Source: Staphylococcus gallinarum (GTDB lineage: Bacteria; Bacillota; Bacilli; Staphylococcales; Staphylococcaceae). Taken from it: 64,000 nucleotides of DNA. Position numbers and translations under genes: made by a program. The stretch is taken from positions 203,418-267,417 of the forward strand of contig NZ_JXCF01000026.1 in assembly GCF_000875895.1 (NCBI RefSeq), read 5' to 3'. Position 1 is the stretch's first letter, and every line of letters begins with the position of its first letter. This document shows positions 28,830-39,445 of this stretch, in pieces. The notes beneath the pieces were generated by a model, which saw only the letters and a list, made by a program, of their open reading frames with translations, was not told where the DNA came from and did not search any database.

Positions 28830-29188
28830 GTTTGAAGCTCCCCATGCATATGATTTGTACATATTACTATATTTTTCTGAAAGTTATAGTTCTTTTTAAC
28901 TTTGTTAAATTATTGTAAAGAAGAAAATGTACTATAACTTATAATTTTATAACTAACATTAAAAAAATTCAACTAAGAATATAGTCGTAAATTTAAGGAA
29001 TTTTGTTTAAGTTAAAAAATAGGGGTAAACAATAATTTTGCACAACTAAGATTTATTGTTAAATAATTGATGGCACGTCTGAAAAATGATTTCTTTAAAG
29101 ACATACGATATAATGATAAATATATTAATATTAAAATATGAAAATTATTATTAACCTTGTGTGATTGATATAAGGAGGAACTCAGAGA
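28830..29188. other. Divergent intergenic region between lcpB and the mutase gene
   Basis: This 359-base stretch is very AT-rich. It must hold the promoters of lcpB and of the phosphosugar mutase gene. I see no convincing reading frame, RNA or repeat in it. Confidence 0.5.
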
Positions 29189-30847
29189 ATGAAACAACTA
29201 TGGTTAGATAAATTAGATGAGAGTTTAGTTAAACCATTTTATAATGAACAAACTGAAACAGAAAGAGCTGCAGCATTTGAAGGTGACTTAACGTTTGGTA
29301 CTGCTGGCATAAGAAGTACATTTGGATTAGGTCCTGCTAGACTTAATGCATTTACAGTGCGTAAAGTTGCTTTGGGACTTGCACAGTACTTAAATGAGCA
29401 GGTAACAGGTGCGAATGTAGTCATTCACTTTGATACTAGATTATTATCTAAGGCATTTTCACAAGAAATGGCCAGTGTCTTAGCTCAGAATGGTGTAACG
29501 CCAATATTAGCAAAAGATTATAAGTCAACGCCTGAATTATCATTTGCAGTTAGACATTTAAAGGCTGATGCAGGCGTAATGATTACAGCGAGCCATAATC
29601 CTAAAAATTATAATGGTATTAAAATATATGACGCAAAAGGTGGCCAGTTGTTACCGGAACAATCAGAAGAACTCAGCTCATACATAAATCGTATACAATC
29701 TCCTTTAGAAATTGAAAAAGGTGACTTCGAACAACAAGTCGAGCAAGAGCAAATTTTATATATTAATGAAGATTTGACCAATGCCTATAAAGAAAATGTA
29801 AAGCAACTTGTTGGTTCAATCGATATTAAAGATTCTAAAGTTGTTTTAACCAGTCTACATGGTACAAGTTTACCAGTTGTATCCGAGATATTATCAGAAC
29901 TTGAATACAATAATTATGTTATAGAGACAGAACAATCGTTACCGGATGGTAATTTTCCAACTGTTGCAATTGCGAATCCTGAAGATGAAGCAGCGTTTGA
30001 GCGTGGTTTAGCATTGGCAAATGAAACTGATGCACAAATGATTATTGCAACAGATCCAGATGCTGATCGCCTTGGATTTATTGAACGATATGATAATCAT
30101 AATTATCGTTATTTCAATGGTAATGAAATTGGCTTGTTATTAATGAAATTAAGATTTCAAGATTTAGCTGATGCAAACAAGTCTCAATTTATTATTAAAT
30201 CAATAGTTACAAGTGAATTAGCAGAGAGATTAGCGCTTGCATTAGATGTTGAAGTAAATAATGTCTTAACTGGCTTTAAATTTATATCTCATCTTTTAGA
30301 AGAGAAGGAAAATAAAAATGAACAACAACTATTACTAGCATTTGAAGAAAGTCATGGTTACTTAGCACAAACGATTTCAAGAGATAAAGATGCAATTCAG
30401 ATTGTACCTCTATTAATTAAGTATAAGAATTTGCTTGCTAATAATGGTTTGACATTCAAAGATGAGATGGAAGATATTTATAAAAATATTGGTGCATTTA
30501 AGGATAGAACACTGGCGCCATCTTTTGAAGGGACAGAAGGTGTCGAAAAAATTAATCGTATTATGAATTACTTTAGAAGTAATGAACTTTCAACTTTATG
30601 TGGTTTAGAAGTTAAAAAGGTTGAAGATTATGAATCAGGATATTTAACAGATAAAGTAAAGGGAACAACAGAATCATTAACACTTCCTAAAGCTAATTTA
30701 ATCAGATTTGTTTTTGATGAAGGATTCATTGCATTAAGACCATCAGGTACAGAACCAAAAATGAAAATTTATTTCTCTTTAAATGTAGAAGATATCGATA
30801 AAATATCAACTGAATTTGTGAATCAATATATTGATTCAATAAAATAA
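29189..30847 (+). CDS. pgcA: Phosphoglucomutase/phosphomannomutase
   Basis: The 552-residue alpha-D-phosphohexomutase has TFGTAGIRSTFGLGPARLN at the N terminus, the phosphoserine loop MITASHNPKNYNGIK, the Mg loop ATDPDADRLGF, the sugar loop FEESHGYL and the phosphate loop ALRPSGTEPKMKIYF. It interconverts glucose 6- and 1-phosphate, feeding UDP-glucose for glycolipid anchors and wall teichoic acid decoration. As I recall, S. aureus pgcA lies elsewhere, so this may be a relocated pgcA or a paralogue. GGAGG precedes the ATG. fmtA starts 20 bases after the stop. Confidence 0.88.
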   Translation: MKQLWLDKLDESLVKPFYNEQTETERAAAFEGDLTFGTAGIRSTFGLGPARLNAFTVRKVALGLAQYLNEQVTGANVVIHFDTRLLSKAFSQEMASVLAQNGVTPILAKDYKSTPELSFAVRHLKADAGVMITASHNPKNYNGIKIYDAKGGQLLPEQSEELSSYINRIQSPLEIEKGDFEQQVEQEQILYINEDLTNAYKENVKQLVGSIDIKDSKVVLTSLHGTSLPVVSEILSELEYNNYVIETEQSLPDGNFPTVAIANPEDEAAFERGLALANETDAQMIIATDPDADRLGFIERYDNHNYRYFNGNEIGLLLMKLRFQDLADANKSQFIIKSIVTSELAERLALALDVEVNNVLTGFKFISHLLEEKENKNEQQLLLAFEESHGYLAQTISRDKDAIQIVPLLIKYKNLLANNGLTFKDEMEDIYKNIGAFKDRTLAPSFEGTEGVEKINRIMNYFRSNELSTLCGLEVKKVEDYESGYLTDKVKGTTESLTLPKANLIRFVFDEGFIALRPSGTEPKMKIYFSLNVEDIDKISTEFVNQYIDSIK

Positions 30848-30867
30848 GACGTATAGAGGCAACATGA

Positions 30868-32070
30868 ATGACAACAAGAACAATTATACGTACAATTATT
30901 GCAGTTTTTTTGATCACTGGAATTTTCCTAATGGCTTATTACACAAGCATACAGGTATTTCACAACAAAAATGAAACACGCATCACGAATAATCAGCAAC
31001 AGAATTTAGATAGAAAAAATAATGAATCACATATAACCTTAAAGCTTCCGACAGTTATGAGTAATTCTCCGCAAATTAAGGATATTGATCATTATTTGAG
31101 TGAAAATGAATATAACGGAACGGCAACAATATATGAAAATGGCCAATTGAAGTTAAACAAAGGTTACGGTTTGCAAAACTTTACAAAAAATCGGACGAAT
31201 AAGCCCGACACAATGTATTTAACTGGCTCTGTACAAAAACTAACAACTGGTATAATGATTAAGCAACTTGAAGAAGAACATAAAGTTGATATAAATCAAT
31301 CTATCGAAACGTATATACCATGGTTTAAAACAGATAAACCAATTACCGTAAAACAGTTAATTTTTCATAAGAGTGGTTTAGCAAAATATAAACCTAACTT
31401 AAAATACAAAAAGTTAGATGATGCTGTCACTGCGATCCACAAACAAGGCATAGATGAGGCTTATTATAATAAATATCGTTATAATGATGCGAATTATTTA
31501 GTGCTTGCACAAATTATCGAAACGATCACTGGTAAATCTTTCGAGGAGAATTTTGATCAACGTTTGTTAAAACCATTACATTTACAACATACTGCATTCT
31601 ATAATAATCCAAATTTCAAGTTTAAAATGGCAACGGGTTATAAATTGAATGAAGGTAGTGAGCAACCACATGCACAACGTACGAAATATTTAAATCATTA
31701 TTATGGTGCTGGTAATCTTTATATGACACCACTAGATATGTGTAAATTAGTCTATGGTTTACAAAACAATCAATTTTTCAATAGCCAAGTGACAGGGCCA
31801 TTAATTCATGAAAGCTACACAAAGTCGTATCCAATTCCATATAGATATGGTTTTTATACTTTTGCTGATAAGAATAGGATAAATGGTAAGTTTTTTGGAC
31901 AGACGTTCACAGTATATTTTAATAATCGTTATATCATTGTATTAGGTTCTAACTATGAGACATTTGATTTTAAAAATGAAAATTTATTAGAATATATATA
32001 CAAAAATATTTTGAATCAGATTGGTACATATAATGAGGTGGGTGTTCCTTATCAAGTGGGCAATCAATAA
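30868..32070 (+). CDS. fmtA: FmtA-like serine hydrolase (penicillin-binding-protein fold)
   Basis: The 400-residue protein has an N-terminal membrane segment or signal anchor (residues 10-28) and a beta-lactamase-like domain. The SxxK motif is GSVQK (YLTGSVQKLTTG), the second motif region is YNDANYLVL, and GGxFGQ reads GKFFGQTFTVYF. FmtA of S. aureus binds penicillin weakly and acts as a D-Ala esterase on teichoic acids. The HHYYGAGNLYMTP region also matches FmtA. It is probably co-transcribed with the mutase gene. Confidence 0.85.
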   Translation: MTTRTIIRTIIAVFLITGIFLMAYYTSIQVFHNKNETRITNNQQQNLDRKNNESHITLKLPTVMSNSPQIKDIDHYLSENEYNGTATIYENGQLKLNKGYGLQNFTKNRTNKPDTMYLTGSVQKLTTGIMIKQLEEEHKVDINQSIETYIPWFKTDKPITVKQLIFHKSGLAKYKPNLKYKKLDDAVTAIHKQGIDEAYYNKYRYNDANYLVLAQIIETITGKSFEENFDQRLLKPLHLQHTAFYNNPNFKFKMATGYKLNEGSEQPHAQRTKYLNHYYGAGNLYMTPLDMCKLVYGLQNNQFFNSQVTGPLIHESYTKSYPIPYRYGFYTFADKNRINGKFFGQTFTVYFNNRYIIVLGSNYETFDFKNENLLEYIYKNILNQIGTYNEVGVPYQVGNQ

Positions 32071-32101
32071 CTTTATGTAAGTATTTATGATGAACCAAAA
32101 C

Positions 32102-32142
32102 AAAAGGTTAAGACAATGAGATGAAATTGTCTTAACCTTTTT
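32102..32142. terminator. Bidirectional terminator between fmtA and the nucleoside hydrolase gene
   Basis: AAAAGGTTAAGACAAT and ATTGTCTTAACCTTTT form a perfect 16-bp stem around a nine-base loop. Confidence 0.95.
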
Positions 32143-32158
32143 GTATATGATTAGTATA

Positions 32159-33073
32159 TTAGATGCAATGTTGGAGGGAATCTATAAATAAATTTTTGAA
32201 AATTTCAGGATCAATTGATAATACAACAGTACAATTTGGCTGTGGTGATTTAAAATCAGTCACAGTTGCACCTTTAGTTAATTGGCCTGATACTTCTATT
32301 TGTACATTTGCTTGAGCTGTTTCAAATTTGTCAGGATGTAATAAATAGAGAATGGTATAAGCATCATAAACGTTTGTACCTTTCTCAAAATCATCGCCAC
32401 GATAATGTCTGAATAATTGATGTAACATTTTGCCAGTTTGATTTAACTGATTTAATTGATTAACAGTAGCATGACTGAGTGTAGAACTTCTAGCAACATC
32501 TAGACCAACCATAGTAATGGGTAGGTTTGAATTAAAGACAATTTGTGCAGCCTCAGGGTCACAGAATATATTAAATTCTGCTAATGGTGTGATATTTCCT
32601 CGACCAGCACTGCCGCCCATGAGCACGATTTGACGGATATGTTGTTTTACTTCTGGATATGTAGAGAGTAGTAGTGCAATATTCGTAAGTGGTCCAATAG
32701 GTACAAGTGTGATAGGGGTGTCACTTTGTAACAGTAATGTTTTCATTGCTTCTACAGCATGAACATCACTTATGGCCGATTGATCAATAGCAGGGAAGTC
32801 ATAACCATTCATGCCAGACTCACCATGGACAACACTTGCATCAACGATATCTGTTAACAATGGATGTGCAGCGCCTTGATAAACCGGTACATCGCTATTG
32901 AAAAATTGTTTGAGTTTCAAAGCATTTGCAGTAGTTTTATCAATTCCTACATTTCCATTAACTGTGGTAATCATTTTTACATCTAATTCAGGATGGTTCA
33001 GCGCAATGCTAATGGCAGCAGCATCATCTATACCTGGATCAGTATCAATAATAATTGGTAATTTATTAGACAT
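32159..33073 (-). CDS. Inosine-uridine-preferring-type nucleoside hydrolase
   Basis: The 304-residue protein has the family calcium-binding signature IIDTDPGIDDAAAI at the N terminus, TTVNGNVGIDKTTANAL, LVPIGPLTNIALLL and VYDAYTILYLL with the distal Asp ligand. It hydrolyses ribonucleosides to base plus ribose for salvage; base preference is not readable. Alone on its strand. Its genomic link with the purine genes is only proximity. Confidence 0.9.
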   Translation of the reverse strand: MSNKLPIIIDTDPGIDDAAAISIALNHPELDVKMITTVNGNVGIDKTTANALKLKQFFNSDVPVYQGAAHPLLTDIVDASVVHGESGMNGYDFPAIDQSAISDVHAVEAMKTLLLQSDTPITLVPIGPLTNIALLLSTYPEVKQHIRQIVLMGGSAGRGNITPLAEFNIFCDPEAAQIVFNSNLPITMVGLDVARSSTLSHATVNQLNQLNQTGKMLHQLFRHYRGDDFEKGTNVYDAYTILYLLHPDKFETAQANVQIEVSGQLTKGATVTDFKSPQPNCTVVLSIDPEIFKNLFIDSLQHCI

Positions 33074-33175
33074 TATAAATAGCCTCCTATAATAAGAATA
33101 AAATACTTTGCTTATAATATTATTTTACAATGAAATAAAGAATAAATGTTGTGAAGCACTTTAAATCATAACAAT

Positions 33176-33206
33176 AAAAAAAGACTTCTCCGAAGAGAAG
33201 TCTTTT
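33176..33206 (-). terminator. Terminator of the qox operon
   Basis: AAGACTTCTC and GAGAAGTCTT form a ten-bp stem with a four-base loop. Seven T follow on the minus strand, nine bases after the qoxD stop. Confidence 0.93.
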
Positions 33207-33214
33207 ACTTTGGA

Positions 33215-33505
33215 TTATAAGTGACTTGAGTGTCCACCTTGCATAACCCAGTACGTACCAATAACAGTGATTAAAGTAATGATAATCGCAAATACTACTT
33301 TGAATCCTTGGACGTTACCGTCTTTACCTTCAGTTAAGTGCATGAACATTAATAATTGAACAGCTGCTTGAATGAAAGCAAATCCGAAAATAATTGTAAT
33401 CTTAGCGTTCAATGACATTGAAGTATACAATGTTACGAATATTGCTAAGATAGTTAGAACGATAGAAGCGATAAAGCCTACAGTGTGTTTTACTATTGTA
33501 TTCAT
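33215..33505 (-). CDS. qoxD: Quinol oxidase subunit IV
   Basis: The 96-residue protein has three membrane segments and the subunit-IV motif [16 protein letters not shown]. It is a structural subunit of the aa3/bo3-type menaquinol oxidase. It overlaps qoxC by four bases and ends the operon. Confidence 0.93.
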   Translation of the reverse strand: MNTIVKHTVGFIASIVLTILAIFVTLYTSMSLNAKITIIFGFAFIQAAVQLLMFMHLTEGKDGNVQGFKVVFAIIITLITVIGTYWVMQGGHSSHL

Positions 33506-34107
33506 CCGCTATACACCATCCCTATCATATATACGGCAGTGAAGATGAAAATCCACACAACATCTAAAAAGTGCCAGTATAAACTTACTATAAATAATTT
33601 AGGAGCATTATCTTTATTTAACCCTCGCATTGCAATTTGGATTAATAAACATGTAATCCAAACAATACCTAATGAAACGTGGGCACCATGTGTTCCTAAT
33701 AGAATAAAGAAACTAGACCAATAAGAACCAATAGTTGGATTAACACCTTCATGTGCATAGTGAGCAAATTCATAGATTTCAAAACCAACGAACACTACAC
33801 CAAGCAATACAGTGATAATCATCCAAATCATCATTAGTTTTTGCTTTTCTTGTCTCATGTAGTAAATTGCAATACCACAAGTATAAGAACTAATTAATAA
33901 CGAGAATGTCATTATTAATACAAGTGGTAATTCAAATAACTCAGTAGTCATTTTACCAGCATAGTCGCCACCATGTTGTAATGTCAGTAAAGCTGCAAAT
34001 AACGTACCAAATAATGAGAATTCTGCTGTAAGGAAAATCCAAAAGCCAAGTTTATTCAAATTACCTTCATGCGAACGAGAATCTATTGTGTTAGCATCAT
34101 GACTCAT
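33502..34107 (-). CDS. qoxC: Quinol oxidase subunit III
   Basis: The 201-residue protein has five membrane segments and the subunit-III blocks [45 protein letters not shown] and [14 protein letters not shown] (motifs partly shown). It lies in the membrane beside QoxB. Its start overlaps the end of qoxB by 11 bases. Confidence 0.94.
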   Translation of the reverse strand: MSHDANTIDSRSHEGNLNKLGFWIFLTAEFSLFGTLFAALLTLQHGGDYAGKMTTELFELPLVLIMTFSLLISSYTCGIAIYYMRQEKQKLMMIWMIITVLLGVVFVGFEIYEFAHYAHEGVNPTIGSYWSSFFILLGTHGAHVSLGIVWITCLLIQIAMRGLNKDNAPKLFIVSLYWHFLDVVWIFIFTAVYMIGMVYSG

Positions 34108-36085
34108 GACTTACAGCCTCCCTTTCTTTTATACGTGCTTCACGTAAACGTTTTTCAGTTTCAGCAACTTCTTCTGCATGGATATGGTAACCATGGTCGA
34201 CTTGGAAACTGCGGTAAATCATTGTTCCGAAGATACCAATTAAGCAAAGAATTGCTGGAATGATAGTTTCAAATATTAAGAAGAAACCACCAATCGTCAT
34301 AAAGATACCCATCCATAAACCAACAGCAGTGTTGTTAGGCATATGAATATCTTTGTAATTATGGTTTTCTAAATAATGACGACCGTGTTCTTTCATATCA
34401 ACAAATGTATCATAGTCATTCCAATCTGGAGTGATTGCGAAGTTGTATTTAGGTGGAATTGCTGATGCAGTAGACCACTCTAAAGTACGACCTAAACCAT
34501 CCCAGTTATCACCAGTTGCTTCACGTGGTGCTTTGAAGAAACTGTATACGATACTTGCTACTAAGAACATGAAGCCTAATGCCATTAATAGGGCACCGAT
34601 AGTTGAGATTACGTTTAATAACCACCAACCATCTTCTGGCATATAAGTGTATAAACGACGAGGCATACCATCTAATCCAAGTACGAATTGTGGTAAGAAA
34701 CAAACGTTAAATCCGATCATGAATAACCAGAAACACCATTTGTTTAATGTCTCATTTAATTTATAACCAGTCATCTTAGGATACCAGAAGATTAAAGCAC
34801 CAAGACAGGCAAATACAACACCAGTAACTAATGTGTAGTGGAAGTGTGCCACTAAGAAATAAGTATTATGGTATTGATAGTCTGCTGCAGCCATCGCTAA
34901 CATTACACCAGTAACCCCACCTAATAAGAAGTTAGGGATGAAGGCTAATGAGAATAACATTGGCGATTCAAAACTAATACGACCTTGGTATAAAGTGAAC
35001 AACCAGTTAAATAGTTTAACACCGGTTGGTATACCAATTAACATTGTTGTAATTGAGAAGAATGAGTTAATCAAAGCACCATTACCCATTGTGAAGAAAT
35101 GGTGAACCCAAACTAAGAAACTTAAGAATGCAATACCTGCAGTTGCCCACACCATGCTTTGGTGTCCGAATAAACGTTTACGAGCAAATGTAGGAATGAT
35201 TTCAGAATATATACCAAATGCCGGTAGGATAACGATATATACTTCAGGGTGCCCCCATACCCAGAAGAAGTTAGCCCATAACATTGGCATACCACCGTCA
35301 GCAACGGTGAAGAATGCTGTTCCAAAAATTCTGTCTGTAGTGAATAATGCTAAAGCAACTGTTAACACAGGGAATGCCAAGATAACAATCAATGCAGTGA
35401 TGAAAGTTGTTACAGTGAACATTGGCATTTCCATAAATTTCATTGTAGGTGATTTACATCTAAGTATTGTTACGAAGAAGTTAATACCTGTCATTAATGT
35501 TCCGATACCAGAAATCTGGATTGCTATTAGGTAATAGTTAACCCCAGGTCCTGGACTAAATTCTCCGGCAAGTGGAGCATAGTTTGTCCAACCAGCAGCA
35601 GGTGATCCACCTACGATAAATGAAAGGTTGAATAAAATCATACCTGCGAAGAATAACCAGAAACTAATACTGTTCAATACAGGGAATGCAACGTCGCGTG
35701 CACCAATTTGTAATGGTACAACTACGTTCCATAAACCAAATACGAAAGGCATTGCCATAAAGATAATCATGATAACGCCGTGCGTACTAAAGATTTCGTT
35801 ATAGTGGTTTGATTCTAAGAATTTATTATCTGGAATTGTTAATTGAGCACGAATAAGTAATGCGTCAATACCACCACGAACGAACATTAATACTGCACAG
35901 ATTAGGTACATTGCACCAATCTTCTTATGGTCGACAGATGTGAACCATTCTTTGTAAAGATATTTCCATAACTTGAAGTAAGTAATTACTGCGATCACAC
36001 CGATAACTAAGAATGGCGCACCAATTTGTGCCATTGTAATCATCCAGTTACCATGAACGATCAATTGATCCCATGGAAAATTCAT
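34097..36085 (-). CDS. qoxB: Quinol oxidase subunit I
   Basis: The 662-residue haem-copper oxidase core has about 15 membrane segments: a haem His in [11 protein letters not shown], the Cu-B His and cross-linked Tyr in [17 protein letters not shown], the two further Cu-B His in WVHHFF, and the haem pair in [12 protein letters not shown]. It reduces oxygen to water and pumps protons using menaquinol. It overlaps qoxA by one base. Length is normal for QoxB. Confidence 0.96.
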   Translation of the reverse strand: MNFPWDQLIVHGNWMITMAQIGAPFLVIGVIAVITYFKLWKYLYKEWFTSVDHKKIGAMYLICAVLMFVRGGIDALLIRAQLTIPDNKFLESNHYNEIFSTHGVIMIIFMAMPFVFGLWNVVVPLQIGARDVAFPVLNSISFWLFFAGMILFNLSFIVGGSPAAGWTNYAPLAGEFSPGPGVNYYLIAIQISGIGTLMTGINFFVTILRCKSPTMKFMEMPMFTVTTFITALIVILAFPVLTVALALFTTDRIFGTAFFTVADGGMPMLWANFFWVWGHPEVYIVILPAFGIYSEIIPTFARKRLFGHQSMVWATAGIAFLSFLVWVHHFFTMGNGALINSFFSITTMLIGIPTGVKLFNWLFTLYQGRISFESPMLFSLAFIPNFLLGGVTGVMLAMAAADYQYHNTYFLVAHFHYTLVTGVVFACLGALIFWYPKMTGYKLNETLNKWCFWLFMIGFNVCFLPQFVLGLDGMPRRLYTYMPEDGWWLLNVISTIGALLMALGFMFLVASIVYSFFKAPREATGDNWDGLGRTLEWSTASAIPPKYNFAITPDWNDYDTFVDMKEHGRHYLENHNYKDIHMPNNTAVGLWMGIFMTIGGFFLIFETIIPAILCLIGIFGTMIYRSFQVDHGYHIHAEEVAETEKRLREARIKEREAVSHES

Positions 36086-37206
36086 TAATGTCCACCTCCA
36101 TGCTCTTGATCTTTGTTCTCAATTTTAGATGCTTCTTTATCTTTAGCACCTTTTGAGATTTTTTCCATTTCGTCCATATTATGTGATTCATCTTTCTTGA
36201 ATTTACCATCATATGGCTCTTTGTTGCCTAAGATCATGGCTTTCATACCATGACGTTCGTAGTTAGCGTTTGTAATCTGTGGTTTACGTGCAGGTTGATC
36301 CGGTTTATCTAATATATCCTCTGTAATTTGTTTTTCAGAGTTGAAGTTTGGATCTTTTTGTACGTAATTATAGCGATCATAAGCATAGAAGATATACTCA
36401 GGATCTGCAGCAGGGTCAACAAACGCCATGTGCGTACCACTGAAAGTTAAGTTTTTGTTTTCAGTAGTAGGTAAAAGTTGCTTGTCAAATGTATCTTGAT
36501 CTAATACTTTTTGACTTTGAGCATCTTTAACCCAATCCTTGAATTTACTTTGACTTACTGAGTGAACGTCAAATGTTTGACGAGCGAAACCTTCACCATT
36601 GAAGTTTGAGTTACGACCTCTGAACGTACCTTCTTTATCAGCAGTTAACGTCCAGTCCATCGTCATACCAGTCATCGCGTATTTCTGACCACCTAATTGT
36701 GGAATCCAGAAACTAGTCATCATATCCATAGATTGGAGTTTAAAGATAACCGGACGATCTTTCGGAATAGTTAAGTGATTAACTGTTTCGATTTTTTCTT
36801 CAGGGTAACTAAAGAACCATTTATAACCAGCACTCGTAGCGTAAACAACAAGTGGGTCATCTTCTTTAGCCGGTGGTTTTTCGTATTCGTAAAGTGATTT
36901 AACCGTTGGAATGGCTAAAGCAATTACGATAATCACAGGAACAATAAACCAAATTGTTTCAAGTAAAGAGTTGTGGTGCATTTTACCAGATTCTGATGTA
37001 TTTCCTATTCTGTATTTGAATAAGAACACAGCGAACATGATAAGCACCGCGGCAATAATAACAAGCATGAAGATGATTGAATAGATAATCAAGAACTTCG
37101 AGTCACTTGCCATCGGCCCTTTTGGGTTTAAAACTTCTACATTGGAACAGCCACTAAGTAAAATTAGTGAGCCAAAGAGTAGAAGCAAAGACTTAAATTT
37201 TGACAC
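36085..37206 (-). CDS. qoxA: Quinol oxidase subunit II, lipoprotein
   Basis: The 373-residue protein has a lipoprotein signal with lipobox ILLSGC (Cys20), two membrane segments and an external cupredoxin domain. The Cu-A ligand set of cytochrome c oxidases is not seen, as expected for a quinol oxidase. The C-terminal 60 residues are Lys/Asp/Glu-rich and end EHGGGH. GTG start with GGAGG nine bases upstream. It is the first gene of qoxABCD. Confidence 0.94.
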   Translation of the reverse strand: MSKFKSLLLLFGSLILLSGCSNVEVLNPKGPMASDSKFLIIYSIIFMLVIIAAVLIMFAVFLFKYRIGNTSESGKMHHNSLLETIWFIVPVIIVIALAIPTVKSLYEYEKPPAKEDDPLVVYATSAGYKWFFSYPEEKIETVNHLTIPKDRPVIFKLQSMDMMTSFWIPQLGGQKYAMTGMTMDWTLTADKEGTFRGRNSNFNGEGFARQTFDVHSVSQSKFKDWVKDAQSQKVLDQDTFDKQLLPTTENKNLTFSGTHMAFVDPAADPEYIFYAYDRYNYVQKDPNFNSEKQITEDILDKPDQPARKPQITNANYERHGMKAMILGNKEPYDGKFKKDESHNMDEMEKISKGAKDKEASKIENKDQEHGGGH

Positions 37207-37310
37207 TTTTTTGACCTCCTAATACTACAATTGTAGGGCTTACCATCAATTTTAAGATATTACGCAATATTTACAAGTCTTTCTGAGGAAAAAATTATTG
37301 TAAAATTAAA

Positions 37311-37345
37311 ACAAGCCCAACAGACTCAAGGTCTGACGGGCTTTT
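37311..37345 (-). terminator. Terminator after the small secreted protein gene
   Basis: On the minus strand AAGCCC...AGAC pairs with GTCT...GGGCTT, then GTTTTAATTTT. It separates this gene from qoxA. Confidence 0.8.
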
Positions 37346-37460
37346 AAAGATTTGTTAAAATTATGTGTACATTTTGTGAAAAGTGCCATATTTTAATATA
37401 ATGGATAATTTTAGTTGTTTATATAGGTATATTGGAAGCAATTTAACGTAATTTAGTTGA

Positions 37461-37778
37461 TTATTTTACTTCTATATAATGTGTTGATTTTCCAATTGCA
37501 CCATCTGAATCTTCAACTTTATAAACGACTTTATATTTTCCTGGCTTTGAAGTATCAATATCACCATCTACAGTTATTTTATGTGTCAGGTCGCCATCTT
37601 CTTTGTCAAACGCACGGACACCTTTTAATGGTTGATATGCTTCTCCCTTATGTATAATTGTATCTTTTGTACCTTTTAATTCTGGAATAGAGTTATCAGT
37701 AGCTTCTGCGCTTAGGTTAGGTGTAACAAGCGTTGCGGAAACACCTAATGCTGATAAAGACTGTAATAATTTGTTCAT
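37461..37778 (-). CDS. Small secreted Ig-like (DUF5011-type) protein
   Basis: The 105-residue precursor has a signal peptide (MNKLLQSLSALGVSATL...LSAEA) and one domain with AFDKEDGDLTHKI, TSKPGKYKVVYKVEDSDGA and a final HYIEVK. This is the bacterial Ig-like/DUF5011 pattern seen in surface proteins and chitinase-associated modules. There is no LPXTG, so it is released or bound non-covalently. The function is unknown. A similar small gene lies near qox in S. aureus as I recall. Confidence 0.75.
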   Translation of the reverse strand: MNKLLQSLSALGVSATLVTPNLSAEATDNSIPELKGTKDTIIHKGEAYQPLKGVRAFDKEDGDLTHKITVDGDIDTSKPGKYKVVYKVEDSDGAIGKSTHYIEVK

Positions 37779-37926
37779 AACGCTAACCTCCGAATGAAAG
37801 CCATTGATTTATTTAACTTAACTATACTGTAATCTACGTTTAAAATCATCATACTATAGTCTTAATATACCGTACGACTTTAAATTTAAATGAAAATTTC
37901 AGTTAAAATTTAGTAAATTGAACTTT

Positions 37927-37944
37927 TTGTGAATTTTATCACGT
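37927..37944. promoter_or_regulatory. Rex-like dyad upstream of hmp
   Basis: TTGTGAATTTTATCACGT matches TTGTGAA-N4-TTCACAA at 15 of 18 positions. A further half site TTGTGAA lies at 37981, 40 bases before the start codon. Binding by Rex is inferred only from the pattern. Confidence 0.45.
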
Positions 37945-38020
37945 AAACCTTTCAAATGTAAATTAATTGTATTAAACTAATTTGTGAAATAAAGAATAAA
38001 TGGCTAGGGGAGTGTCAAGT

Positions 38021-39166
38021 ATGTTAACAGAGAACGAAAAAGCAATTATTAAAGAAACGGTGCCAGTATTACAAGAAAAGGGTACAGAAATCACGTCATT
38101 TTTCTACAAAAGAATGTTTAATCAACATCCAGAATTAAAAAATATGTTTAACCAAACGAATCAAAAGAGAGGGCTTCAATCCACAGCATTAGCTCAAAGT
38201 GTATTAGCTGCTGCATTAAATATTGAAGATTTAACGCGTATTTTACCAGTAGTAAAAGAGATTGCATATAAGCATTGTGCGCTACAAGTACCGCCAGCAG
38301 GTTATGATATAGTTGGTGAAAATTTAATTGCTGCAATTGAACATGTGCTAAGTTTGGAAAATGATAATCCAATCGTTCAAACTTGGACAAAAGCTTATGG
38401 TGAAATTGCAAATGTGTTTATCTCAGTTGAAAAAGAAATATATGAACAAATGGCATGGAGTGGTTTCAAACCATTCGAACTCATTGATATAGAGCAAGTT
38501 ACTGACAATATTAAGTTATTTACGATTAAATCAACTGAAATAGATTTAAGTCAATTTGAGCCAGGACAATATATTACGGTTGATGTTGAAAGTGAGAAAT
38601 TACCATATCGTGCAAAACGTCATTATTCTATTGTAGAAGGTAATGTTGATCAATTAAGTTTTGCTGTTAAAAGAGATGTTACAGAGAATAATGAAGGAGA
38701 AGTTTCAACAATTTTACACGATGAGTTCAAAGTTGGTGATATGATTAATTTATCTGCACCAGTTGGTGACTTTACATTAAATCATGTGTCTAAACCACAA
38801 TTGTTTATCGGTTCAGGAATCGGTGTAACGCCATTAGTTCCAATGTTTAGACACGTTGTATCTAGTCAAGGAACAGCACAATTCATTCAAAACACGAATG
38901 ATATTGACCAAATTCCATTCCAAGAAAAGCTATCTAAAATTGCAAATAATGAAGATAATGCTAATTATATCATTCACGACAAAAATCAAAATGGTTATAT
39001 CGATGCTGAATATTTAAAACAGTATTTAACAGATGATACAGAAATTTATGTTTGTGGTGGAACAGAGTTCTTGAAATCCATCATCAGTATATTAAAAGAA
39101 ATTGGAGTAGCATCAGAGCGTGTACATTTTGAATCATTTATTCCAAAATTAAGTGTTGGTGTATAA
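38021..39166 (+). CDS. hmp: Flavohaemoglobin (nitric oxide dioxygenase)
   Basis: The 381-residue protein joins a globin domain (1-140, proximal His in AYKHCALQVPP, PheB/Tyr region TSFFYKRMF) to a ferredoxin-reductase domain: FAD motif RHYSIVEG and NAD motif GSGIGVTPLVPMF. It oxidises NO to nitrate with O2 and NADH. GGGGAG lies nine bases before the ATG chosen; an in-frame start 21 bases upstream lacks a ribosome site. Its place beside the NO-sensitive quinol oxidase genes makes functional sense; in S. aureus, as I recall, hmp lies elsewhere. Confidence 0.94.
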   Translation: MLTENEKAIIKETVPVLQEKGTEITSFFYKRMFNQHPELKNMFNQTNQKRGLQSTALAQSVLAAALNIEDLTRILPVVKEIAYKHCALQVPPAGYDIVGENLIAAIEHVLSLENDNPIVQTWTKAYGEIANVFISVEKEIYEQMAWSGFKPFELIDIEQVTDNIKLFTIKSTEIDLSQFEPGQYITVDVESEKLPYRAKRHYSIVEGNVDQLSFAVKRDVTENNEGEVSTILHDEFKVGDMINLSAPVGDFTLNHVSKPQLFIGSGIGVTPLVPMFRHVVSSQGTAQFIQNTNDIDQIPFQEKLSKIANNEDNANYIIHDKNQNGYIDAEYLKQYLTDDTEIYVCGGTEFLKSIISILKEIGVASERVHFESFIPKLSVGV

Positions 39167-39240
39167 TTTATATAACGTTAAAACCAAGTTACCCCTTTAA
39201 AAATGATATATAGAAGTGACTGGGAGTTAAACCTCAGAAT

Positions 39241-39287
39241 AATGCCACCCCTAAGATTAAATTAATCTCTTGGGGTGGCATTTTTAT
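39241..39287 (+). terminator. Terminator after hmp
   Basis: AATGCCACCCC pairs with GGGGTGGCATT, with an extra inner TTAAT/ATTAA stem, followed by further T. Confidence 0.92.
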
Positions 39288-39369
39288 AGTGAAAACATCA
39301 TTATTTGTTTAGTACGAATAGGTTATGATGTTCGAAAAGCCAAACACCTGTGTAGCAAATAATAAAAGG

Positions 39370-39410
39370 AAAAGGCAATTTCTATCACATTCGATAGAAA
39401 TTGCCTTTTT
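39370..39410. terminator. Terminator downstream of folD
   Basis: AAAAGGCAATTTCTATC and GATAGAAATTGCCTTTT form a perfect 17-bp stem with a six-base loop. It can act on both strands. Confidence 0.93.
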
Positions 39411-39445
39411 AACTGGATAAATATCTTAACATCTAGACTATTATC

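Noticed and set aside
28498..28899. Plus-strand frame of 133 codons opposite lcpB
   Set aside because: It lies antisense to the conserved LCP domain and has no ribosome site or known motif.
29100..29172. Short frame beginning ATGATTTC in front of the mutase gene
   Set aside because: It is built of AT-rich codons without a ribosome site and lies where the promoter is expected.
35154..35534. Plus-strand frame of 126 codons opposite qoxB
   Set aside because: It is a shadow of the codon pattern of qoxB; it has no ribosome site and no family resemblance.
37374..37391. TTGTGAAAAGTG word near qoxA as a Rex site for qox
   Set aside because: It has no inverted right half, and it lies beyond the terminator of the small secreted-protein gene, away from the qoxA promoter region.
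37461..37778. Cell-wall-anchored surface protein
   Set aside because: No LPXTG motif, hydrophobic tail or basic end follows the Ig-like domain.
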